A stretch of 64,000 nt of DNA, taken from Polyodon spathula. Lineage: Eukaryota; Chordata; Actinopteri; Acipenseriformes; Polyodontidae. The translations under genes and the position numbers were made by a program. Location: contig NC_054543.1 of assembly GCF_017654505.1 (NCBI RefSeq), positions 23,846,339 to 23,910,338 on the forward strand. The letters run 5' to 3'. Under the pieces are notes generated by a model that was not told the DNA's origin, made no database searches, and saw nothing but the letters and a program-made list of their open reading frames with translations. This document shows positions 38,650-47,629 of this stretch, in pieces (within the stretch, counting starts at the first letter, position 1; every line of letters begins with the position of its first letter).

Positions 38650-38790
38650 CAGAAGCGGGTGGTGGTTGTCTTCTCTTTCAAGGGAACCAGGGTTACGGTA
38701 GGTAACCTAACATTCCCTTTCAAATCGAAGATGACCACCACCAGATAGGTATGGGATAACCTATACCAAATCCATCACGAGGGAAAAGGA
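38650..38790. repeat. DIRS internal complementary region (ICR)
   Basis: The first half (38655-38710; GGTTACGGTAGGTAACCTAA) is the reverse complement of the element's left extremity at 38449-38505. The second half (38711-38760; CATTCCCTTTCAAATCGAAG) is complementary to the right extremity at 50690-50733. The two halves meet in the order expected for joined ends, so this is the DIRS ICR that templates the circular intermediate. Confidence 0.85.
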
Positions 38791-38869
38791 ATGGCAGCAA
38801 CTGAGGGACGTACAACACTGTCTAACCCAGGGGTTAGGGGTGGGAACTTACACCCTCAAGGACCCTTGT

Positions 38870-39882
38870 CCTTACAGAAGGCAATGCAGGGTCTACTGCG
38901 TTGTTACGGTGAACCTGATGAAAGTATGCAGCGTAGCCCAGCTAGCTATAGTACAAATATCAGACATCGAGGATGTAGCCAACCCTCTAGTGGAGTGTGC
39001 AGCTACCCTACCCGGAGGGGCAAGCCAGCACCATCATACACAGTCGAGACTGTGTCCACAATCCAGTGTGACAGACGCTGCTTAGAGAGTGGCTGTCCTA
39101 GTGTCCATGTCCCGTGACAGACAAAGAGCTGGTCAGATTGACGCAGAGCTCTTGTCCTATGCATGTAGCATCTCAATGCCCGCACTGGGCAGAGGAAATT
39201 TAATCTCTCATCTGCCGTAGAAGCAAACCGAGGGGGATGAAAAGACTCCAATTCCACAGATTGGTTGATGTGGAAGGCTGTAATCACCTTGGGGAGGAAA
39301 GTGGGGTTGGTGCGCAGAAACACCCTAATGTCATCTTCCCAAATACGCATGCAGGAGCTGTGTACAGACAGCGCCTGCAGCTCACTGATCTGCTTAGTGG
39401 AGGTGATAGCCAAGAGGATGGCTATCTTCATAGACAGATACTTCAGCTCTATGGAATGTAAGGGCTCAAACGGGGCTTTCGTGAGAGCCTCTAGTACAAT
39501 ATTAAGGCTCCATTCGGGGTGAACAGTCCTACTAGGAGGGCGTAATCGCTGTGTGCCTTTAAGGAAATTGGTAGCCAAAAAAATGCACACCCGGAGACAT
39601 AGAATCTAGGGGAGCATGGCAAGCAGAGATAGCTGTTAAATACACCTTCAAGGTGGAAGGTGATCTTCCAGCATCGAGCAGTTCTTGCAGAAATTGTAAA
39701 ATGACAAGCATAGGGCAAGTAATGGGGTCATGGTTCCCAGCCAGACACCAAGTTTGAAAATACTTCCACTTACAGGTATACAATGACCTAGTGGAGTCTT
39801 CCCTAGCACTCTGCATTGTTTCCACAACCGCTTTTGATAGCCCTAGGGCAAGGGTGTCAAACTCAATTTTACCAAGGGCCAT
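38870..39882 (-). pseudogene. DIRS tyrosine recombinase, broken
   Basis: Minus strand. The N-terminal core-binding part (SLYTCKWKYFQTWCLAGNHD, SPSTLKVYLTAISACH) precedes the catalytic domain (YLSMKIAILLAITSTKQISELQAL ... LSKQRLSHWIVD). The first catalytic Arg position, normally in an SAKR-type motif, reads as Gln (STKQIS). The second box, HSTRG, is present after a frameshift near 39003. The nucleophile region (TFIRF) is followed by a frame change at the site where Tyr is expected. A third frameshift lies near 39560-39590. The N-terminal residues continue at 42434-42700, on the far side of the hAT insertion. Not functional. Confidence 0.85.
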
Positions 39883-39950
39883 ATCTTAATTTAACGTTTG
39901 ATTCATGGGCCACAAAATGCACACCTTTTACATATGCATTTTAATAGGTG

Positions 39951-40367
39951 TGTGGCAGGCTGGCGAGTGGATAGAGGCCCAAAGACAGACTGCAGTTCAA
40001 AAAAATAACTATTTTATTATAAATAAACACAAAATGAAAGGGCACAAGGGCCAAAACAAAACAATTTAAACACAAAGAAAGACAAAAAGCAAAATTTACA
40101 AAAATAACAATCTCCAGGCTGGGCAATGCCTTCACTGGATTCAAGCTCTCCAAACAACCAAAAAAAAACCAACCTGCTTCCTCAGCTCCCTCTCCCCAAA
40201 TGAGAAGCAGAGGCCTCCTTTTATATCAGGTGGCTGGGCGCTGATTGATCGTTAATCAACCTAATCAACTAATCAACCCCAGCCACCTGAACATAATAAA
40301 CCCAGGCAGGTAGGGGAAGTTAACCCCATCTCTGCCAATTTAAAGGGCAGAGCTTTGCTCTGCCACA
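39951..40367 (-). mobile_element. Solo LTR inserted in hAT (5-bp TSD)
   Basis: Minus strand 417 bp starting TGTGGCAGAG and ending CTGCCACA, with matching TG...CA inverted ends. The 5-bp direct repeat AGGTG flanks it (39946-39950 and 40368-40372). A TATA box (TATAAAAGG, plus-strand 40217-40225 complement) and a poly(A) signal (AATAAAAT, complement of 40011-40018) give a U3-R-U5 order. No internal region, so an LTR-LTR recombination product. Confidence 0.93.
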
Positions 40368-40461
40368 AGGTGACATAGAAAATGCACGTTTATATTCAGT
40401 TTTTAATACATACACATATATGTTATATATGACTTATTAATTTAAAACACATGTTATCTAC

Positions 40462-41997
40462 CTAGTTGCTGTCCTGTGCGTTCTCATTTACTGAAGAAAT
40501 TCGGCACATTTTTCGTGAGACAAGCTTGTCAATATTGGGATTCATGTTTTCTGTTGAAACGATCTTTAGCATGGAGTGTAGATGCTTGTCATTCAGGTGA
40601 GATCTTTCAGTGGATTTATTAATCTTCATCAGTGAAAATAGCTGTTCGCAGAAGTACGTACTGCCAAACATTGACATGATGCGTGCAGCCTGAATGCAGA
40701 GTTGTGGGAATGTGGCTGGAAGAAACGAGTAAAATTGCTCAGCCAAGACAATCAAACTTAGCCTTCTGTGCGCTATCGCACTGCAATTCAATAAATTCCA
40801 CCTGGATGTCTTCTGGTGCAGTTTCCAAGTCTACGCCAAATGGGTTTGAAAAAAGCTGGAACTGGAACTGCTACTTGCGAAAATCTGAAAAACGGTGCAG
40901 CAAACGCACCACCAGAAAAAGTAAAATCCTCCATAGAATCACATACAGCTTGGCACGTTAGGAAATGGGAAAGGTTTCCTCGCTGCGTGTGTTTTTCCCA
41001 TACATGTAACTTTAGCTGAAGCACCTTAACACTGTCATGCATTTCAGTTATGACTTGTTACAGCCTTGCAGTTTCACATTTAAATTGTTGAGCTGTTGGT
41101 TATATTGCAGAAAAATCCCAAATCACACAACCACTTTGCATCTGAAAACTGTCTAATTTCATTCCCTTTATTGTGCATGAAAATTTCTATTTCTTGACAC
41201 AATTCAAAGAACCTTGTAAGTACTGCACCGCAGCTAAGCCAGAGAACTTCGGTGTGGTGCAGCAAATCACTATATTGAGCATTAAGCTCGTCAAGCAATA
41301 TTTGAAATTGCCGGTGATTCAAACCTTTCGCACTGATAAAATGTATCATTTTCACAACCGTGGCCATTATGTGATCCATTTTCAGCACCTTCCCACACAG
41401 AGCTTGCTGGTGTAGAATACAGTGGTCTGTTGTAAGTGTTGTTGGACAATTCACCTCCTGTAGTTTTTTGCACACCAAAGCAACAAGCCCATTTTTTTCA
41501 CCACACATGGGAGACGCTCTGTCTGTTGTAGTCAATCCAACTAATTTCTCCCACTGTAATTTCATGTTGCGCGCACACATCTCATGCTGTTGAAATATAT
41601 TTTTTGTTGTGGTAGTGAGGTGTATAGCTGCAACATCCAAAAGCTCTTGGGTAGTAGTGAAGTATGCATCAACACCCCAGATAAAAATAGATAACACAGC
41701 GGTATCAGTAATATCTGTGCTCTTGTCAACAGCAAGAGAAAAGGCTACGAAATCGCTTGCTTTTTCAGTGAGCACTCTTGAAGATCGGTAGCCAGGTCAT
41801 CCAGCCACGGTATTTCTGGAAAGACTGACATTGGAAAACACACGCTTTTTCTCAGGCAGACTATTTCTGAGACTAAGCATGCAGTCTTTTACAAAAGTAC
41901 CCTCAGAAAAGGGCTTTGACAACTTTGTGATGAGCTCTGACACAAGGTAACTTGCCTTTACTGCCACACCACTTTTACTTTTTGCCTTTTTAAACAT
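40462..41997 (-). pseudogene. hAT transposase, GTF2IRD2-like group, broken
   Basis: Minus strand pieces in order: SGVAVKASYLVSELITKLSKPFSEGTFVKDC (41797-41997); VAFSLAVDKSTDITDTA with the first catalytic Asp region, TDRASPMCGEKNGLV, CILHQQALCGK and ALLHHTEVLWLS-type blocks (41080-41775); and the hATC dimerisation domain (ARIMSMFGSTYFCEQLFSLMK, 40462-40791). This order and these motifs match the hAT transposases from which the vertebrate host gene GTF2IRD2 was derived. It is interrupted by stops and frameshifts between 41775 and 41797 and near 40790-41080; no starting ATG in frame. An upstream part from about 42250 is lysine-rich and not clearly readable. Confidence 0.82.
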
Positions 41998-42433
41998 GTT
42001 CTGCTGTAAATGAAGGGTTCTTTTTAATTCGGCCCGCTTTTCTTGCCATTGCTTTCCTTCAAACTCGCCATATTTTTCTTTTGTTTCATTCTCCCACCTT
42101 TCCTGAAATAATCAGTCTTCCTTATCGATCTTTCTTTTCTTGGATATTTTGAGAGTTATATTATTGTTTCTAACGGAAAACACGCCTTCAGCACCAAACA
42201 CGAGATATGAATGGCTGTCTCTCGCTGTCTTCTGTTTATTTTGCTCTGAGCTTCCTGCTACTTTTCTGATGGCTGATGGGATTTGGAGTTCTTACGTGTA
42301 ATAACACAATAGACTCAAACTGGGCTGGGCCAAATTATACAGTAATGAATGAACTTTGCAAGGGGTCGGATAAATTGCCTCCAAGGGCTGTATTTGCCCT
42401 ATGGGCCTTGAGTTTGACACCACTGCCCTAGGG

Positions 42434-44071
42434 CTAGCCAGCGGTCCCTTTCAGGGGCCAGACCCATAACTGGAACCTGCCTGGTTCCGGGTGCCAAAGA
42501 GAGGCTTTTGCCTGACTGAGAAAATCCAAATGAAGTGGAATCTACCAGGGCTGGCCGTGCAACAGCTGGCACAGGGTCGAAAACCATATTCTCCTGGGCC
42601 ACTTGGGAGCCACTAGGAGAACTGACGCCTTCTCCAGTCTGACTTTTCAGAGAAAAGCCATGAGCAGCAGCATGGATGGGAAAGCGTATAAAATCACTTT
42701 GGGCCATTCGTGCGCTAGGTCGTCTACGCCAAGTGGACCGCCTAAGCGGTGGAGAGAGTACCACAGGGGGCAATGTGTCGTCTCTGCCGAAGAGAAGAGA
42801 TCAACCTGCGCCTTCCCAAACCATTCCCAAATGCACTCCACCACCTGAGGGTGGAGATCCCACTCCGATGGATGCAGGCTGCTCCTGGAGAGGAGGTCCG
42901 CTGCCCAACTCATTGCACCGGGAATGTGCATTGTCCGTAGGGACAGCAGATTCCTTTGAGCCTATATCAGTAGCTTGAAAACCATGTGATGTAACCCCAG
43001 GGACCTTAGTCCACCCTGGTGGTTGACACACGCCACCACTGTTGTGCTGTCGGTATGGATCAGCACATGTGTGCCACTCAGCACTGGGAGAAAGTGGTGG
43101 AGAACAAGGGACACCGCTTGCAACTCCAGCATGTTTATGTGCAGAAATGTCCAGTGATCCGACCAGGATCCACGTACTCGTCTGCCTTCCCAGACCGCTC
43201 CCCAACCCAGGTTGGACGCGTCTATCATAACCACTTGCCGATTCAGTCCTACTCCCATTTGCACACCTTTGTGCAGGTGAGAGAGAACACTCCACCAGTG
43301 TAGGACTGCTGAGTACACGTAAGGCACAGTCAGCTGACAGTGTCTGTCAAGTTTGGCATTGAGGTGAAACGCATTGAGCCACGCTTGTAGCGGGCACATG
43401 CGAAGCAAACCCAGCTGAATGGCTGAGATGGCTGCTGCCATCAGACCCAGTTGTTTCTGGCACAATCTGAGAGTTACCTGTGATCCCTGTTGAAACAGGG
43501 GGAGGCAACCATGGACAGCTGCAACTCAGTCGTCCGACAGGTATGCGTGCATTGTAACAGAGTCCAGCCGAAGCCCCAGGTACGTGGTGCACTGCACTGG
43601 TGTAAGCCAACTCTTCGCATCGTTTATGGTGAGGCCCGTCTTATGATGCTCCGTCACAACCTTTGTGTGGGCCAGTGCTCCCTCTCACAACTGGGAACAG
43701 ATCAACCAGTCATAGAGATAGTTTATCACTCTGATACCCTGCAGCAGCAGGGGAGCCAGGATAGTGTCCACGCGCTTTGAAAATATATGAGGAGCCATAG
43801 CACAACAAACTCATACACGCTTCCTAGAAAGGAAAAGCGCAGGTACTTTCTGTGCTCTGGACGAATGGGAACATGAAAGTATGCATCCCTTAAGTCTATG
43901 GTGGTGAACCAGTTGCCTGGTTGGACAGACTGGAGGATGTGACAGTGAGTCAGCATTCAGAACCTCCTTTCTGGCTGGGCTGCTGAGGCTGGGGCTGGGC
44001 AGTTTGGAGTGGGTGTTTAGGGTGCTGGCCCTGAAAATGCCTCCTCTGATGTGGTTTTGTGGACTGACCAC
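42434..44071 (-). pseudogene. DIRS RT / RNase H / methyltransferase-like polyprotein, broken
   Basis: Minus strand. The RT begins near 43956 with SVQPGNWFTTIDLRDAYFHV and RKYLRFSFLGSVYEFVVL; the catalytic YLDD box reads YLYD at about 43707, so one catalytic Asp is lost. RNase H: VVMIDASNLGWGAVWEG, INMLELQAV and VLIHTDSTTVV at about 43000-43300, with the D-E-D positions visible. Downstream comes a methyltransferase-like region (ADLLSRSSLHPSEWDLHPQVV, VDLFSSAETTHCPLWYSL). The N-terminal RT residues seem to have been lost by a deletion that fuses the gag C-terminus to the RT motif, and several frameshifts are present. Confidence 0.88.
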
Positions 44072-46354
44072 GACCTGTGTTCCCTCTGCCTGCCGGTTGG
44101 GCTCAGTTACCTGCTGATGTGCCCTGAAGGAGATACCTTAGGTCACCCACCAGAGTTGTGGGGACTGGGACTCTTCTAGTGACAGTTCGAGTCTGGGGAG
44201 CTCGCCAGCGGCTCAACCCACCCCATGCAGATACACGGGGAGGGAGCAGCGCGGCCACTTGATGGCCCGAAAGTGTGCCCTGGGGATATGGGCACATCAA
44301 GTAGCGGGGCCTTATCAGCATCAGGGACTCTGGCTTGTGTCAGCCACAGCTGTCTACGAGCCACAACCAAGTTGGTTAGGCTCCCGCCAACGGCTCGCCC
44401 TTGGAGACTGGAGACCTGCAGCAGCGTACTGGACAGGAGACGTAACTTGGAGGCCACTGGCTCAGGGAGCTGGGCCTCACGCAGTACACCATCCAAATAT
44501 GCGGAAAGCACACTCGCTGTATTGGTTAATCGAGTTGCCTGCACTTCTGCTGTGTAAGCTTGCTTCAGATGCATCTCCTTCACCCTACATTGAGGGTTCG
44601 GGCATGCCGGGTCTCTAGCCAGACCATCCACCAGCTGGGTCTTAACCAGGGCCGCGATGGTGGAGTTTACCGAGGGAAACCCCGCCAGGCTGAGCTTAAA
44701 GTGGCTCTCAAAAGTATTCACTCGCCTTGAACTTTTCCACATTTTATTGTGTTACAACATGGAATCAAAATTGATTTAGTTAGGAGTTTTTGCCACTGAT
44801 CAACACAAAAAAAATCCATAATGTCAAAGTGAAAAATAAAACAAAGCCCTGAAGGCTGGCGTCCTCATAAAAACAAATTGTTCTAAATGAATTACAAAAC
44901 AAAACAGAAAATAATTGACTGCATAAGTATTCACCCCCTTGAGTCAATATTTGGTAGAAGCACCTTTGGCAGCAATTACAGCAATGAATCTATTTGGATA
45001 AGTCTCTACCAGCTTTGCACATCTGGACACTACAATTTTTGCCCATTCTTCTTTGCAAACTTGCTCAAGCTCCGTCAAGTTGGACGAGGACCTTTGGTGA
45101 ACAGCAATTTTCAACTCTTTCCACATATTCTCAATTTAAATGGGCCACTCCAGGACATTGACCTTTTTGTTTTTAAGCCACTCCAGTGTGGCTTTGGCTG
45201 TATGTTTGGGGTCATTGTCCTGCTGGAAGATAAATCTTCTCCCAAGTCCCAGGTCTCTTGCAGACTTCAGCAGGTTTTCCTCCAGGATTTCTCTGTACTT
45301 TGCTGCATCCAATTTGCCCTCTATCTTCACAAGATTTTCAGGCCCTGACGGAGAGAAGCATCCCCATAGAATGATGCTGCCACCACCATGCTTCATGGTA
45401 GGGATGGTGTTCTCAGTATGATGTGCGGTGTTAGGCTTGCACCAAACATAGTGCTTAGCGTTGAGGCCATAAAGCTTTATTTTGGTCTGACAACAGAATC
45501 TTCTTCCACTTGGTCTCAGAGTCTCCCACATGCCTCATGGTAAACTCTAGCCGAGATTTGATGTGAGTTTTTTTCAACAATGGCTTTCTTGTTGTCACTC
45601 TCCCTTAAAGGCCAGTTTTGTGAGCCAGTTTTGGGCTACTGTTGCCGTATGCACAGTGTGTCGCAGCTCAGCCATGGAAGACTGTAACTCCTTGTGGCAA
45701 AGTGCCGCCCCTGTGTGTATTTTGTGTTATGTGTTAATGTTGGTATATAGTCATTGGTACACGGGATATAAACGGGTCTGTCTAACACAAGTGTTTAAAA
45801 TGTATATTTGTATTTTGGCACGAGGATTGCACAGCACTTCACGTGCAAGTAAAAAGTAATAATATGTGAGCACGAGGAATTGCACTTTATTAATTCACGT
45901 GCAGTTGTATCTCGACTCCAATTGAATGATTGATTAGCAGTCGAGTCTTGGTATAGCTGCATAAAAGCAGAATGTTTTCACATACTCTGGGTTGTGTGTT
46001 CAGTGAGTGGAGAACTGGATTGGAGATGGAGGTAATTGTGATAATTGTAAGAAAAATAGAAGTTCACCATGTTTGTCTGTGTAGTCCATTTTGTTTGTCT
46101 GTTTATTCGACGAAAGTGCTGTGACCTGTGTTTTTGTTTGTTACAACCTTTTTTATTTTCTGTTCTGTTTATTAAATGCTCTCTTTTGAAGGCCCTTAAT
46201 CAGGGAAAGGTGGAGGATGCGGAGGAGTGGCTTCGCCTGAAGGCCACAAGACCAGTCCACCGCCAGGAGCTGCCTCTGCCTCCTCCGACTTCAGTTTGTG
46301 GTTTAAAACAAACCAAAACAATAAAAACAACAACAACAACAAAATAATAAAGAA

Positions 46355-47629
46355 GTGGAAGGCTGGAGCTGGAGAGATGGCTGCCAGGATCTTGAGGACC
46401 TCCTCTGTGGTCTAGAGGACCAATGCTGGGGCCTTGCCTGTGGGGAGTTCGGGCACCCGGTGGTGCGCTGTCCCTACCAAGAGGGAGAGGAGGAACTGGA
46501 CCAGCAGAGGAAGGTGAGGAGGAGGCAGAGAAGGGGAAAAGGGAAGAGGAAGGCAGAGCGTCCACCGCCCAAGTCTCCACCAGCACAGGATGAATGCCTG
46601 CTGGTTTTGCCTCCAGAGGGAGAGGAGCCATCTCCAGCGCCAGAGGGAGAGAAGCTGTTGCTGCCATCTCCAGCTCCTGAGGGAGAGGTCCCACTGCTAT
46701 CTCCAGAGCAGGAGGGAGAGCCGCACCAGTCCCCTATAACAAGGGTAGACTACATGCTGCTCCCACCTCCGCCGCCAGGAGACTACATGCCTCCACCACC
46801 TCCATGGGCAGGAGCAGGGCAGCAGTAGCTGCCTCAGACTCTGCCATATTCACCGGCAGGAGACTACATGCCTCCGCTACCTCCACCGGCAGGAGCAGAG
46901 CAGCAAGAGCTGCCTCTGCCTTCGCCACGTCCACCAGCAGAGGGTGAATGCCTGTTGGGCCCCTTTCCACCAGCAGAGGATGAATGCATGCTGGTATCAC
47001 CTCCCCCACCATCACGAGGAGAGGAGCTGGAGCTGCCTCTGCCTCCATCACCATCAGGGGGAGAGGAGCAGGAGCTGCCTCTCCCTGCACCAGAAGGACC
47101 AGAAATAGATGCTGGCGGTCCTCAGCAGCCCTTGCATAGGCTGCTGAGGGAAGCACTGGGAAGAACCGCCCGGCCGCATTGGCCGAGAAGAGGGCCAACG
47201 CCCTCACCCCAGCTTGTCCTGACTCCCTGCCTGGCTTCGCCCAAGTATGCCTGCCTGACTTTGCCCGGGGTTGACTGTTGCTCCGCATCGCCTGGGGTTG
47301 CCTGTTGCTCCGCATCGCCTGGGGTTGCCAGCCACTTCGCATCGCCTGGGGTTGCCAGCAGCTCCACATCGCCTGGGGTTGCTAGAACTGCTTCGCCAGG
47401 GGTTGAAGTCAGCTCTGCTTGGCCGCAGGGGTCAGTGTGTCCAGAGCCCCACCAGAGGGAGCTGCCGGCTATGAAAAAGTGGGGACCCTTCCCCGCAGCA
47501 ATTTCGCTGCAGAAGTTCTGGGGGCTGAAGTCCCTCCAGAGGGAGCTGCCGGCTATAAAGGGGGGAGAGGTCAGGAAACCACCTTTCACCGCAGCAGTTT
47601 CGCTGCTGGAGATCTTGAGGGAGGTCTAG
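46355..47629 (+). pseudogene. Pro/Glu-rich Gag-like ORF of the LTR element
   Basis: One reading frame of 425 codons, interrupted by a single TAG at 46826-46828; both halves are in the same frame. It opens with a degenerate zinc knuckle (CWGLACGEFGHPVVRCPYQ; the first Cys is displaced), continues with a basic patch (RKVRRRQRRGKGKRKAERP), then long acidic-proline units (PPEGEE, PAPEGE), and ends in about six SPGV-type repeats (47262-47400). The knuckle suggests a Gag nucleocapsid part followed by a low-complexity tail. No protease, RT or integrase was found. It could also be captured host sequence; no family is assigned. Confidence 0.5.
47262..47405 (+). repeat. 24-bp minisatellite in the Gag-like ORF
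   Basis: About six copies of the unit CTCCGCATCGCCTGGGGTTG plus four bases, with substitutions (CACTTCGC, CTCCACAT). It encodes the Ala-Ser-Pro-Gly-Val repeats. The unit length is a multiple of three, so the frame is kept. Confidence 0.85.

Larger units (their letters stand above)
39849..42425 (-). mobile_element. hAT element nested in DIRS (8-bp TSD)
   Basis: Flanked by CCCTAGGG at 39841-39848 and 42426-42433, a perfect 8-bp target duplication. Inverted ends: CAAGGGTGTCAAACTCAA at the left and TTGAGTTTGACACCACTG at the right. The interruption falls inside the DIRS recombinase gene, which resumes on the far side. It contains a solo LTR (39951-40367). Confidence 0.95.

Noticed and set aside
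46734..47369. 211-codon minus-strand ORF
   Set aside because: Antisense of the proline-rich, repeat-containing Gag-like ORF; no motif of its own.
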